Source of the DNA: Mesostigma viride
Lineage: Eukaryota > Streptophyta > Mesostigmatophyceae > Mesostigmatales > Mesostigmataceae
NCBI GenBank assembly: GCA_009746045.1
Contig: RPFO01001292.1
Coordinates: forward strand, 1 to 64,000
Length of the DNA: 64,000 bases
Direction of reading: 5' to 3'
Part shown: positions 1 to 12,227 of the stretch, in pieces
Numbering within the stretch: the stretch's first letter is position 1
Layout of the letters: every line of letters begins with the position of its first letter
Program-made: the position numbers and the translations under genes
The notes under the pieces: generated by a model
What the model was told of the DNA's origin: nothing
The model's input: only the letters and a program-made list of their open reading frames with translations
Databases searched by the model: none

Positions 1-319
1 TCCGATCTTACACGTGAAAGTTTTGGCATGGGAGGTATACTTCCCAGTAAGTTGCATCATCGCTGTACAACCCGACACACGTTGGGTTTTCGTACGACAA
101 TAGTATCCGCCATTATAGAAGAGGGACATCTCCAAGAGGGGGGAGGGAAAAACTGAGGTGAATGCTCAATTCCTGGTTGATGTTTTTGTTTTTATGGCAT
201 GGAGCACATGTGCATGCTGGTGCCGCGTACCAAGGTGGAAAATCGCCGCATTTTTTTCAAGGGCATCAGCACGGCAAGGCGACTGGGCAACCAGGGTCTC
301 GCAGATAGCGTTTGCCCAG
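1..319. other. Unassigned flank
   Basis: No gene, RNA or repeat is recognisable here. The only structure is a short purine-rich run near 125-150. The frames open here owe their length to the repeat array that follows. Confidence 0.5.
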
Positions 320-783
320 TGATTGTGTAAGTAGTCCACCACCCACCCACCCACCACCCACCATCCATCCATCCACATCCATCCATCCCACCCACCCACC
401 CACCCACCCACCCACCACCCACCCACCCCCACCACCCACCACCCACCCACCCTCCCTCCCCTCCTCCTCCCTCCCCTCCCTCCCTCCCTCCCTCCCTCCC
501 TCCTCCTCCCTCCCTCCCTCCTCCCTCCCTCCCTCCCTCCCTCCTCCCTCCCTCCCTCCTCCCTCCTCCCTCCCTCCCTCCCTCCTCCCTCCCTCCCTCC
601 CTCCCTCCCTCCCTCCCTCCCTCCCTCCCTCCCTCCCTCCCTCCCTCCCTCCCTCCTCCCTCCTCCCTCCCTCCCTCCCTCCCTCCCTCCCTCCCTCCCT
701 CCTCCCTCCCTCCCTCCCTCCCTCCCTCCCTCCCAGCCTCCCTCCCTCCCTTCCTCCCTCCCTCCCTCCCTCCCTCCTCCCTC
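320..783. repeat. CCCA/CCCT simple-sequence array
   Basis: Imperfect tetranucleotide array, first CCCA-rich and then CCCT-rich, with scattered 3-nt units (CCT) that break the register. It runs directly into the ATCC array. Long open frames on both strands here are products of the repeat period and are not genes. Confidence 0.97.
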
Positions 784-1407
784 CCTCCATCCATCCATCC
801 ATCCATCCATCCATCCATCCATCCATCCATCCATCCATCCATCCATCCATCCATCCATCCATCCATCCATCCATCCATCCATCCATCCATCCATCCATCC
901 ATCCATCCATCCATCCATCCATCCATCCATCCATCCATCCATCCATCCATCCATCCATCCCTCCCTCCCTCCCTCCCTCCCTCCCTCCCTCCATCCATCC
1001 ATCCATCCATCCATCCATCCATCCATCCATCCATCCATCCCTCCCTCCCTCCCTCCCTCCCTCCCTCCCTCCCTCCATCCATCCATCCATCCATCCATCC
1101 CTCCCTCCCTCCCTCCATCCATCCATCCATCCATCCATCCATCCATCCATCCATCCATCCATCCATCCATCCATCCATCCATCCATCCATCCATCCATCC
1201 ATCCATCCAGCCATCCAGCCAGCCAGCCATCCATCCATCCATCCATCCATCCATCCATCCATCCATCCATCCATCCATCCATCCATCCATCCATCCATCC
1301 ATCCATCCATCCATCCATCCATCCATCCATCCATCCATCCATCCATCCATCCATCCATCCATCCATCCATCCATCCATCCATCCATCCATCCATCCATCC
1401 ATCCATG
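784..1407. repeat. ATCC tetranucleotide array with CCCT interludes
   Basis: About 620 bp of ATCC units, interrupted by blocks of CCCT near 960-990, 1040-1075 and 1100-1113 and by a few GCC variants near 1209-1230. The blockwise alternation suggests slippage and conversion between two related repeat motifs. Confidence 0.97.
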
Positions 1408-1433
1408 AAGCAGAAAGGGAGCACGAGTTTAAC

Positions 1434-1552
1434 CTTGCATGAAGTAGCCTAGGATGTCTTAAACGCCATATGCCCCTTCTCATGGATATGTGCTCCATTG
1501 ACTCCCAACGGAGTGATGTTCCTCATTAATTAATTAATTAATGAATTAATTA
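1434..1552 (+). repeat. Retroelement 3' end, family B, with TTAA-type tail
   Basis: This stretch matches 45070-45163: both share GCCATATGCCCCTTCTC, then a small hairpin (ACTCC-CAAC-GGAGT, 1501-1514), then a TGTTCCT box and a TTAA-type repeat tail (about 1525-1552). Hairpin plus short tandem tail is the usual form of a non-LTR retroelement or SINE 3' end, so I infer a 5'-truncated insertion. No coding part is visible here. 1553-1894 holds nothing recognisable. Confidence 0.6.
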
Positions 1553-1894
1553 ACCTATGAATATGACGCCCCACTTGTCTCGTTGCCTTAAAAAGCCTGG
1601 CCCCAGGTTCTGATCACTGCATGGTAAGATGATCATGCCCTCGCGTTAGGTAGGGCATCCACAAAAGGTCATATCAATTGCTTAATCTCGTGCACCCATT
1701 GGCGAGCCACAGATCAGGAGCCCTCGGAGTGATGGAAAGAAACCTTAACCAAGTTATGTAATATTTGATATCCAGGTGTATCATGCAGTGTACATGGAGC
1801 ATAGTTGTCTGATTTCACTTGCAAAGTCTCAGAAAATTTACTAATGGGTCGTTCCCTTACCACGTATATGAATACAGAAAAACATTTAAATAGG

Positions 1895-2262
1895 ATGTCC
1901 CCAAAACTGGGCACACGCAAACTGGGCACGAGCATGACGAATGGGATGCTCACAACCTCAGCCCCATGGCCAACAATATAAATACAATGTCCCCAAAACT
2001 GGGCACACGCAAACTGGGCACGAGCATGACGAATGGGATGCTCATAACCTTAGCCCCATGGCCAACAATATAAATACAATGTCCCCAAAACTGGGCACAC
2101 GCAAACTGGGCACGAGCATGACGAATGGGATGCTCACAACCTCAGCCCCATGGCCAACAATATAAATACAATGTCCCCAAAACTGGGCACACGCAAACTG
2201 GGCACGAGCATGACGAATGGGATGCTCACAACCTCAGCCCCATGGCAAATAATATAAATACA
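1895..2262. repeat. 92-bp tandem repeat, 4 copies
   Basis: Four near-identical copies start at 1895, 1987, 2079 and 2171. Each unit contains a doubled internal word (AAACTGGGCAC twice). The array ends about 60 bp from the 3' end of the transposase-like gene, so it may be a subterminal repeat of that transposon; this is inference. Confidence 0.95.
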
Positions 2263-2319
2263 CTGGCCTCCCTACGTTACAAAATGCCGTGATTATCTGA
2301 CACGCCCATCCTGTGCAGG

Positions 2320-5300
2320 TCATCGTTTCCCATGCTGGTCCGTCACGCCCCCCATGTGCAGGTCACGATAGTACGCTGGGCACGCCCAATCAAACGCATC
2401 GAGCACGTAGTGGTTGTTCCCAAGGTGGTCGTGCTTCACCTGTAGGACTGGTTCTGATGTGGTGTCACCTACACGTGCCGCCACATGCTTTACTTTGCAT
2501 TTGGTTTCGTAACCACGCCGCCAGCACTGATGCAACAGTCGGACCTGTGACCCCAGGTAGGACAGAGGCTGTGGATACTTCCCCGTGGCTTTCCACTGCG
2601 AGGACAGTGTCATGTCTTTGGTGAACACAGGACAGTCCGTCACAGTTTCGTCCATGTTGAACATGGGATTGCCCTGAACGTCCTTTGCATCCCCTGACTC
2701 AAACCAAATCGGGACAAACCACATGCTCCCCATGGCCCCCTCAGCAGGCGTCAGCATGAAGATGGTGCCAACCTCAGCAAACCAAAATTCAGCGTCCACA
2801 TTGTCCGCCGCCTGGTATGCCAATGAGTCTGCTGTCGCCACTTGCCCTGCCGGGTATGCATCAGTGTGGAAGCACCTGACCTCCCCAGTCGTAATGGTCC
2901 TGGCACCGACTACTGCACTAGCATAAACCTTCACGCTGCCAGTTGCTTCATCCCAGGGTGGACAGCCCAGCGGGGCGAGAAGCTCGTCCACCGTCTGCTT
3001 GTCAGCGCCAATTTCGGCCAACGTAGGTGTTGACTTAGGGTTACGGCCGCAAGGCATGCCCCCCATGACCTGCACACACACAGCACCCCATGCAAAACAC
3101 ACAAGTGCCGTTGTTAGCCTGGGCATATGAAGGGAAATGCTGGGTCGGCCCAGCACACCAAGGAATGCCCTAGCCCTAGCGCCAGCGCAGCCATAGCAAC
3201 AGCGCCCATGCGTTTCCTCACCTGCTCGATGCGCCCCAACGCGCAGCGCTCGTGTATGACCGTTGGAAAAGTCGCCCCTTCCCGCACCCACACCTCCCGC
3301 CCAGAAGGACCGCCACTCGCGCCACTACCAGTCGCGGACGCTTTGGGATACAGCTTGTTGAACATCCTGCTTTCCTGCAAGGTTTGCAGCACGCGTTCAT
3401 CGAGCTGGGATGTCTCCTTAACCAGCATGGACTGCCACGCCAAGTAGCCCTGTAGTTTCTGCAGCAAGTAACGCCCCGGCTCCTTGCTGTGGCATTTGGC
3501 CATCGACTCCATGAGAGATTTCAGGAATAAGTGGTACCCCTCAAATTCATGCGGGCCCAAGGACCAGATACGACCCACATCGTCAGTCTGTGCCAAAGCA
3601 TGGCGCGGTATGTGGACGTTATGGCTGGCGGCATTGTCTTGGCGTGCCATCCTCTTCTTCTTCTTCTCCGCGTTCTTCTTCTTCTTCTCCGCGTTTTTCT
3701 TCTTTTCGTCGCCATCCGCTGCCTCAGCCATTGCCCCAGGACCCTTTCCTGCAAGGCTGCCACGCGGCCACAAGGTGCCGAAACACTCTTGAAAAGTGGC
3801 GTAGACGTTGTCCGCAGCCAAGTTGTAGATTGGAGACGTAACGGGACCAAGCATCATCTGCGCCCACTTGGCGAGGTGCATCACCATCTTGCTGATCCGC
3901 CGGGCCTTCCTTTTCTCCTTATCATCTCCCTCATTCCGCCTCCTCAGCAGCAGCATGGGAAGTGCAAAAGGCATTTGGAACAGCAGGGTCAGCAGCTCCA
4001 TTCCCTTGTAATGTGGATACAAGGTAAAAGCTTTCCCCTGCGGCAGCCGGCTCCCGACGCGCGTGGGGTGTGCGCTTACCCAAGCATCCAACTCCGGGTG
4101 CTGGCGAGTGGGAATTCCATCCTCCTCGAGGTAGCGAGCCACCTGCTTACATAGACCCAACGTCAGATTGTGAAAGATATCCATCGGATACTGCCGGTAG
4201 CGGTCAAAGAATCGAAGATCCCGCCAAGGCCACAGCGGCTGATACATCACCCCGGTCTCCTTCGCCTTCTCTTTCCGTGCCGTGGCCGTCGCCATGCCCT
4301 CCATCTCCTCCAATATTTCCGCCGTTTGCTTCTCACTGCGCATGTACTCCGCCACGTCCACCGTCGCATCCGCCCAGTCGTCGTGGTGAACGTTGCAAAA
4401 GGGGCATCCCTGCAGTGGCGCACACACCCACAATGCGCCGCACACCAAGGTACGCAGAAATAAAAGAAGGCCTGATGGTTACGGTGATAACAAACCAACA
4501 CAGCTTCCCAATAATCAAGGTCACATGGGCAGCACCCCGAACCAAGCTACGTGACAACATCACTCACTTTGTCGCCGGTGCAACCCTTGTGCCCCATCGC
4601 GCCGTTGCGGGCGGCCGAATCCATCACGTTCAGGTTCGCGACACGGATTTCCCACCGCTCATTGGCGTTTTGGGAAACTTCACAAGCATGGGCACGCCCT
4701 CTGCCATCGCATCCATGTCCTCCACAAGACACTCAAGGACTGCCTCTCGTGGCACATGTGTATCTCTCACGGTGATGGGGAAGATCATGTCTCTTGACTT
4801 GTTGTCGGCGCGCTCGATGTTCAGAACAGTGAACAAATGCGCTTCCAGCGTCCCATGCCGATGGAGATACTCCTCAAATGAGTCATCCCACAACGCCACT
4901 ACCAAATATAGGATGGGTAGACCAGACTTAGAAGGGCGGTAACAGCGGAATTCGGCTTCCCATCTAGAGAATCTCAGCCTCTTGTACCGAGGCTTGTCCG
5001 GGGACAGGTTGTACGACCTGCGCATGAAGAACACTCGCCCGCCCTCTCGGTCAGCCTCGGCAAATTTCCTCCACTTACGGACGCCAACCACGTCAATGTG
5101 ACCCCCGTAGTTCAGTAAAGAGATCTCCTGCTCATGCTTCGTCCAGAAGACCTCACTGACACGATCGGCATCCCGCGGTACGGTCCCCCCCGGACAATCC
5201 CTTGCGCGGTAGAAGAACCTGCAGGCATCATGACGGCGGGCAAATATATAGGTTGTCATCAATATACAATACTAGATCCATCCAAGCGTGCTGGACGTGC

Positions 5301-6624
5301 ACACGTCAATATCCTCCCACCAAATGTAGTGCACTCTGTGTCATCCTGCGCATGCGTGGTCTCAATTTAGGATGCCGAGGATGCCGAGGAGTGGCTAACC
5401 TCGGGAAAATAGTGTTCGGAACTTTGCGCTCATGCAGGACCAAAAAGGCTACGACATTATTTGGTCTCTAAACACACCACATTGCTGCATAAACACTGTC
5501 ATCATACTTGATATATGGTGCAAACATTGCACTTCCCACAACCCAGTTTAATAACCATGCTTGCACTGGCCCGATGCATGCCCATTACGGCAGTTTATAG
5601 TGGTCAACTGGTACCAACCAACAAGGGAGCCCGGACAGACACCAATCTGTTTTCAGCAGAATGCAATTAACTCAGCATGTGCAATCCCAAGGGCATATCA
5701 TGATGAGTGTACATCGACACAAAAGCACCATCCGTGCCACTTACCGGACTTTCGCCCATGGCTCACGAGTCCGTCAGCGTTTACTTGCATGAAGACAGCG
5801 CGGACAAGGCAAAGTTCTTCTCGCTTTCGCTGCCCCTTGTTGTTGTCCATTAACACCATGATGGTGTCCCCAATGCGGACGACACTCTGCCGCTTCTCAC
5901 TGGAACTTGCTGCCAAGGCGGGAAGCTGCACCTCCTGTTGTTGAACTGTTGGATGGGTGTTGTAAAACTGGGTCTGATTGAAAGTCCACACACGCCGATC
6001 CTCATTCATCTCGTGTTCTAGTAACAGTTTCCCCGTGAACGACTCATTCTGCAGCAGAGCGGATAGCGTTGACTGTATGCTGATGTAAGTGAACTTGACT
6101 GCCTCACGCAAAGGATCGCCCTCTGCCTCCGCTGGGACCCAATTCACAGTCAGTGCGTCCGCAAGGGGCAGGCCCTTCTCCAATGACCGTCTCCTAGCCA
6201 CGCCGAACTCCCCGTGGCTGGTCACACTGTATTGTGGGTGCTTCGCCAGTTCCTGAAACGCTTCGATGCACTTATCAGGAAGACCAAACTCCGTGGCTAT
6301 GCAGAAAAGCGAAGCCTGTGTAAAATCCGCGTTCCCAGACAACGGCTTAGACCATGCCCATGGGTTTCTTGATGCACGGCCGGCGCCGGCCTCAACATCA
6401 CCAGCCGTTCCTCCCCCACCGTCTGTCGTAAGCCCCTCCTCCGCCATCGCCCCCCCTGCCCCACCGTCTGCCGTAAACTCCTCCTCCGCCATCGCCCCCC
6501 ATTCCTCCTCCATTGAGTCATCAGGGCGCGGCTCAGCAGGCTCTACGCCTTCCATGCCCGCCGCATCGGGCTCCGGCGACCGTGTATCCACTTCAGCCAC
6601 TTCAACAGCTTCGGCGGTCTTCAA
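2320..6624 (-). CDS. Tnp2/KDZ-like transposase (probable DNA transposon gene)
   Basis: Minus-strand coding blocks lie at about 6624-5745, 5210-4640, 4409-3222 and 3069-2320. The 3222/3069 junction is clean: donor CAG|GTGAGG, acceptor GTGCAG|GTC, both phase 0. The 5745 donor does not join the next block in phase, so an exon is missing, misplaced or broken. Family-like marks in order are an acidic Ala/Glu-rich N-terminus, a block with WDDSFEEYLHRHG followed by FTVLNIE (like the first Asp region of Tnp2-type transposases), CPFCNVH, then YPMDIFHNLTLGLCK (like the D-x-x-H-n-l-x-x-G motif of CACTA/Plavaka transposases). A Lys-rich run near 3650-3710 comes from a TTC repeat. The likely role is DNA transposition in the nucleus. 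The N-terminal start is unclear: another frame open at 6872-6621 could contribute. Terminal inverted repeats were not found. Confidence 0.55.
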
Positions 6625-7014
6625 CAGCTGTTCACCTTGCGGGCATTCCTGGCGTGGCTCACCAAACAGCCTTCGCCGTTTGGCTCCGTCGTTCCCGCCG
6701 CTGGGAACGGACCAGGAGGCACCGACATTGGGGCGCGCGACGAGCGGTTGTGGACCGATATCGGGGAACGAGAAGGGTGCCTGACGACGAGAACGTTCAA
6801 GGCCTCACCTACGAACGACTTTTGGGGGGACTTGTAATATGCCTGAGATCGACGAGTCTTCAGCCAGCTCATTTGCTTGTCAGGCTGACAATTCCGTGCG
6901 CATCGTTGCCATGCAGTGTCGTCCCATTAATATTGTATACACCTCCAGTTGCAACAAACGCCATGGACGTACAGCAATTACAACACGAGGCTTATACCAA
7001 TACCTAACTAAACC

Positions 7015-7405
7015 GAAGGTGGTACACAACTGCCGCGGGAAGGAGGGGGGTGGTACACAAATACCGTACAGGTGGTACACAACTGCAGCCAGGTCGACAG
7101 CGGGTCGCTGCGTACCTGCCGTGGGAAGGAGGGGGTGGTACACAAAACCGTACAGGTGGTACACAACTGCAGCCAGGACAACAGCGAGTCGCTGCGTACC
7201 TGCCGTGGGAAGGAGGGGGGTGGTACACAAATACCGTACAGGTGGTACACAACTGCAGCCAGGACAACAGCGAGTCGCTGCGTACCTGCCGTGGGAAGGA
7301 GGGGGTGGTACACAAATACCGTACAGGTGGTACACAACTGCAGCCAGCACAACAGCGAGTCGCTGCGTACCTGCCGTGGGAAGGGGGGGTGGTACACAAC
7401 TGCCG
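7015..7405. repeat. 85-bp tandem repeat between divergent genes
   Basis: About 4.5 copies with a period of 84-86 bp; the marker GTACAGGTGGTACACAACTG recurs at 7066, 7150, 7236 and 7321. Each unit contains two GGTGGTACACAA words. The array sits between the transposase-like gene and the plus-strand gene at 7.6 kb, where a shared promoter would lie. Overlapping open frames on both strands are repeat products. Confidence 0.95.
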
Positions 7406-7536
7406 CCAGTATAACAGCGGGTTGCCGCGTTATAGGGTGACCTGACAGCGATGCCGCAAGAACGTGTACCGTGCGATGTTTGGTTTGCCCCTGACCACTG
7501 GGGTTGTAGCCGTCGGATGGCTGCAACCACGTGTGT

Positions 7537-7579
7537 ACGCGAAATTTGACAGTGCACCAGGAGTGCACGCGAAATTTGA
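7537..7579. promoter_or_regulatory. Duplicated ACGCGAAATTTGA motif upstream of the 7.6-kb gene
   Basis: The 13-nt word occurs at 7537-7549 and, with one base changed to CACGCGAAATTTGA context, at 7567-7579, a 30-bp spacing just upstream of the plus-strand reading frame. The core resembles E2F-type TTTCGCG sites on the other strand. Position suggests a promoter element; function is not shown. Confidence 0.3.
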
Positions 7580-7610
7580 AAGTGCGCCTTCACGTCTTCA
7601 CCACGCGTAG

Positions 7611-9084
7611 GTGACTCCAGTTAACGTTTACGCGCAGCTCATCAGTTTCTATGGCGCCCAAGCTCAAGAAGAAGGCCATGATGTCGCGGGAGGAGGAGGA
7701 CATGGGCCGGCGGCGCAAGAAAAGCCGCACTTGCCTTCCTCCGAATCCGAATCCGAATCCGAATCCGATTCCTCTTCCTCGTCGTCCTCCGGCGAGGACG
7801 ACGATATGGCGCCCGGAGCACCGGCCACCACCTCCGCCGGCAGGAACTTGCAAATCGCGGCCAACAGGGCGGAGGAGGGCCTCAGGCAGGAGGTGGCGGC
7901 ATTGAGACAAGACGTCGCCAGTCTCATGACGCGACTGGGCACCAAACTGCCCAGAATTTCGTGGGTTGCACATTACGCATTTATAGCTTATTTGCTGAAC
8001 TTTTTTGCTTTACACGATTCATTATTCCAGATTTCTAACTTCGCACTTTCTCTATCTTGCACATTGCACGTTTGCAGAAGACGACCCCAGCTTTTTCGGC
8101 AGCTGTCGAACACCTCTCCAGGCATTGCCTGAGCGTTCGCCCTGACGTCGGGCAAGCCGTTCAGCTGGACCAGGAGCGGTCCGTCAGGGAGATGGGTCTG
8201 CGTGGCGCGATCGCCATGTTCTTCCAGGAGTCGGGCATCGTGAGAAGCCCCGCCGACTCGGTTCCTGCGGAGGATTACGTTCAAGTCCGGGCTGCGCTGA
8301 TCAAGCGCCTGGCCAACCACCGGTCCAACTTGTACAAGTTTGGCCTGGTGCGTGTGTCCGACGATTACACGCCGTGGTTGGTGGGGACGGCCACCACCAA
8401 TCGCATCAAGAAGTACGCAGACCTTCCAGCATGGCTGAAGGAGGACTTCTGCCGCGTGGTACTTTTGTACTATCTGAAGATGTTGCACTTCACGGTGCAG
8501 GTAAGCAGCCTTCTTATCATTGTTTCGTGGCATGCGCTTACTTTCTTTAACACATTGGTACATAGGCCTATACTGCATGTCACTCCATTTAGTTTTTGTA
8601 TGCCAACAATGACTTATATTGTTTGTTCAATGCATGCACGGTTAAAATGAATGTACTTGCCGTGTGATCATGACACCACAAGCAGGAGCTGCGGGACAAG
8701 CGGCCTGAGCTGTGGGAAGATTGGGAAGACATCGCCTCCAAGTGCTGGGACAAGAAGAAGGTGCGCGAGGCCCTTCAGGCCACGACCGTGATGCGGTCTG
8801 GGCCAAGGCGCGAGTGGGACGACGTGGAGGAACGTTTCAAGGAGGTGTCGAGGACGCGTGCTTCCCACCGGCAGGTGCCAGCGCGTGTCTTGTTCGACAA
8901 CATAAACAACCCGTGGCCCTACTCTGACGCAAGCACAAACTCGCACAACCGCACAAGCATCGGCGCCTCGAGCGCACCAAGCGAGCGCACATCAGAACCT
9001 GCCGAGGAGACCCCATCCATCGGCGCCGCGAGCGGGGATGTCACGCACTCGGCACCGGGACAGCCCCAGTCAGCACCTTTGTAG
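7611..9084 (+). CDS. Unknown protein beside the transposase (possible transposon accessory gene)
   Basis: Three coding blocks: about 7611-7960, then 8078-8500, then 8686-9084 (stop TAG). The last junction is convincing: donor CAG|GTAAGC at 8500/8501, acceptor AAGCAG|GAG at 8685/8686, phase 0. The first block has two competing frames: an ATGGCGCCC start at 7651 in a basic/Pro-rich frame, and a frame without an early ATG that gives a Ser/Glu/Asp-rich stretch followed by a heptad-like helix; I cannot decide the start or first donor. The middle block is helical and charged, and includes RSNLYKFGLVRVSDDYTPWL. No family is recognised. Divergent placement next to a transposase suggests a second transposon gene, but a host gene is possible. 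Confidence 0.5.
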
Positions 9085-9437
9085 AAGACCCCACCCATCG
9101 GTGCCTCGAGCGAGTTTGTCACGCAATCCAATGGATGATAACAAAGCCAATAAAGATTTAAGGATGTCATCAGCCGACTTGGTTATCTGATCATATATTG
9201 TGCTACCATGGTCCGGATTATCCCGATTTCTGGCCTGCGATGGTTGTCTCCTTGATGTCTTGTGTTAGAGTTTCAATGTATTATAAATGCGACAAGGACA
9301 TCGGCTGAAATGTGAGAATGAAGACATATTGGTTAACTAAACTTTGTTTTATGCTGAAATATGAAATAATAAACTCTTTTAGGCTCATTTCATGAAACTG
9401 AACATTGCACAAATTAAAACCAAATAAATAGAAGACA
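9085..9437. other. AT-rich spacer
   Basis: No gene or array is visible between the stop of the 7.6-kb gene and the 15-bp minisatellite. A TATTATAAATG stretch and an AATAATAAAC word occur but cannot be assigned. Confidence 0.4.
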
Positions 9438-9439
9438 TC

Positions 9440-9766
9440 TTAAGTTACAACTCGTAAATTACCAACTCGTACATTACTACCTCGTACGTTAACACCTCGT
9501 ATGTTACTACCTCGTACATTACTACCTCGTAAATTACTACCTCGTAAATTACTACCTCGTAAATTACTACCTCGTAAATTACTACCTCGTAAATTACTAC
9601 CTCGTAAATTACTACCTCGTAAATTACTACCTCGTAAATTACTACTTCGTAAATTACTACCTCGTAAATTACTACCTCGTAAATTACTTCCTCGTAAATT
9701 ACTACCTCGTAAATTACTACCTCGTAAATTACTACCTCGTAAATTACTACCTCGTAAATTACGACG
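9440..9766. repeat. 15-bp minisatellite (CTCGTAAATTACTAC)
   Basis: About 21 units of CTCGTAAATTACTAC. The left edge is degenerate (GTACATT, GTACGTT variants) and the centre is homogeneous, as expected of slippage or unequal exchange. Decayed single units (TCGTAATTTACG, CTCGGATC) continue to about 9890. The 95- to 145-codon open frames on both strands follow from a period divisible by three. Confidence 0.97.
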
Positions 9767-9916
9767 TCGGATCTTACCTCGGATCTAACTCGTAACTTAC
9801 GAAAAAGATCCGAACTCTTATACAAACGGTAAGAGTAGTCTGTGCCGTAAATTACCACCTCGTAATTTACGCCTCGGATCATTTTTACTACCCTCGGACG
9901 AAAAGTATAGTGAAGT

Positions 9917-10066
9917 AAGGAAGGAAGGAAGGAAGGAAGGAAGGAAGGAAGGAAGGAAGGAAGGAAGGAAGGAAGGAAGGAAGGAAGGAAGGAAGGAAGG
10001 AAGGAAGGAAGGAAGGAAGGAAGGAGGGAAGGAAGGAAGGAAGGAAGGAAGGAAGGAAGGAAGGAA
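9917..10066. repeat. AAGG tetranucleotide array
   Basis: About 37 AAGG units with one GAGG interruption, followed by ATTAATTAATA. Its orientation is purine on the plus strand, opposite to the CCCT arrays at 0.4 and 13.8 kb. Confidence 0.97.
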
Positions 10067-10492
10067 TTAATTAATAGACACGTGACTGCGTCACGTGAGC
10101 ATAAGTCCTTAGTGGGGGGGGAACATGGGATGGAATGGATGGTGTAAGCGATCTAGGTCCTAATTACAGGGGCGTGGACACCGCGGCCCGAATCGCTATG
10201 AATGCCATATGCGGTCACACGCTGAGCCCCCACAGACTTGGGGGCACGGTCTCCTCATCACTACTTGCCATCTATCCTTGCATACCATCTGCCGGCCTCC
10301 ATATTACAGACAAACCAGGAGGCTGCCCGGGCGTGATCGGCAAATATAATTCTGAAGATCTATGGCGCCAGGAGCCCTCTCAAACTACGCGATGCGCATG
10401 ATGGCTGGACTCTCTGCCTGCACTGATGGTCTAATTGCCCATGCATGGAAATCATTAATTAATAAATAAAAAGAGACAACTATACACCAACT

Positions 10493-10556
10493 ATACTCCG
10501 CAGTAACTCCCCAACGGGAGCACGAGTCTAATTAATTAATTAATACTCCGCAGTAT
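10493..10556 (+). repeat. Retroelement 3' end, family C, flanked by TACTCCGCAGTA
   Basis: The hairpin CTCCCCAACGGGAG (10507-10520) is followed by TAATTAATTAATTAAT. The word TACTCCGCAGTA stands immediately before the hairpin and again after the tail. The same hairpin-tail unit recurs at 16168, 16425 and, inverted, at 39614. I read it as the tail of a short or truncated non-LTR element. 10080-10490 upstream has no recognisable gene. Confidence 0.55.
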
Positions 10557-12227
10557 ACAGCCATGCTACGTCCTGGCTATCATCAGATTACTTGCCCACG
10601 CTCCTTGTTATGCCATGCTCACAATATGGGTCTTATTGCACCCACAGATTGCCGCCCTTGTGGAGGCCTACGAGCACGCTCAGGACGCGGAGGCGGCCCA
10701 GTGCATCGCGGATGCCAAGGCCTGCCAGGCTCGCAACCAGGGCAAGGACATGTGGTACCACCTCGACCGGCTCGGCGGCCGGCGGCAGCGCACCCCGGTG
10801 GAGCACACGGGGGACGGCACGGCGCCGGTAAGCCTTGACCGCTGGTTGGCCCACAATGTTTCCTTGACCGGTGGGGCTCGCGCCCCCCCCCCGCCGCTTC
10901 ACCCCGAGACGGCCGCCCGCCTCGGGGTCGCCGGACCCCCGCCGCCGCCAGCGCCCGGCCCCTCCTCGGCCGCGGACTACCAAGTCCCCGCCTTGCAGGA
11001 GGGCTGCCTTGCCACTGACGACGTCGTCCCCCCTTCACTTTGAAGGAATTGGACGGCGCCCTTGCTCGCCTGCGGTACGATGCGGCGGTCGGTGCCGACC
11101 ACCTTTCTGCTGAGCTGCTGAAGACCCCTGATCTGGCGGTTAGGGATCTTCTGCTGGCGTTCTGCAACCGTGTCCTGCTCTCTGACGAGCCTCCGCCTGC
11201 TGAGTGGCAGACGGCCATCCGCGTCATGCTGTACAAGAAGGGCTCTGCTGCTGACCCCGGTAACTACCGGGGTGTCTGCCTCCAGAGCGCCGCGCTGAAG
11301 GTCTTCATGCGCATGATGCTGCACAGGCTCCGCGCCGCGCTGGACCCACACCTGGGTGAGTCTCAGATGGGTTTCCGTCGTGGTCGTAACACTGTCATGG
11401 CTGTGTTTGTCGCGCGCCGGTTGATGGAGGAGGTGCGTCGACTTCCCCCTGACAGTTTGCCGCTGGTCTTCATTTTTGTTGACTATATCAAGGCCTTTGA
11501 CACGGTTCTCTGGGAGGCAGTCTTTGGGCCATCCTAGCTCTGGATCGGGTACCACCTGCGTTTATTGCTGCCATTCGCCGTCTGTATGAGGCCGGGTTCA
11601 CAGGCCGTAGTGCGGACTGCGGAGGGCACCACTCCACCATTCCCCCTTCACCACGGGGTGTGGCAAGGTTGTGTCCTGTCCCCATACCTGTTCATTATTG
11701 TCGTGGATCACGTCATGCGCCGGGCACGTGCGCGCTTTACTGCTCTGAAGGGGTTCGAGGCTTCGAGCCAGGCTTGGACATCCTTAACGTGAAGGAGCAC
11801 GGCGGGGTTAGACCTGGTTACCGCCTTGCCGACCTGATTTATGCGGATGATACCACCCTCATCGAGAGCCCCGAGCACATTCAGACCTGGCTGGACTGCC
11901 TGGGCCTGGAGGCGCGGGCGGTGGGGCTGGAGATTAGTGTCAAAACTGAGGCGATGGTGATAGGGGCATCCAGTAAACCACCGCTGCCGCGCCTGCTCGA
12001 CGGGTCGGAGGTCCCGTTCCGCGACCGCTTCAAGCTGTTGGGGAGCTGGCTTCCTGACACCGCCGACGATGTCACATCATTCCAAAAAGCCATTTTTCCA
12101 CCCTGAAAATTATTCTAGGATAGGCTAATTATTAGTTTGGCCTCAAATTTGGCACCAAGGTGCCTAATCAGATATCTTATGGTGGCATGTGGTCAAATAA
12201 TTTTTTGGGAGTCGGCAGCATGGTAAC

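Noticed and set aside
320..783. Telomeric repeat
   Set aside because: The motif is CCCT/CCCA with a 4-bp period, not the CCCTAAA or CCCTAAAA repeat of plant and algal telomeres, and it is internal.
166..1498. Long ORFs of MDGW or HPSI repeats on both strands
   Set aside because: They follow the tetranucleotide array exactly; an uninterrupted 4-bp repeat is open in all frames.
2261..2300. CACTA-type terminal repeat beginning CACTGG
   Set aside because: No matching inverted end was found to the right of the second gene up to 10.6 kb.
7004..7593. Overlapping ORFs with VVYHLYG or VVHNCSQ repeats
   Set aside because: They follow the 85-bp tandem repeat and shift frame with it; no gene is needed.
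9440..9766. CRISPR-like look of regular short repeats
   Set aside because: Units are contiguous with no spacers; it is a minisatellite in eukaryotic DNA. The same applies to the arrays at 30.4, 35.2, 36.8 and 50.9 kb.
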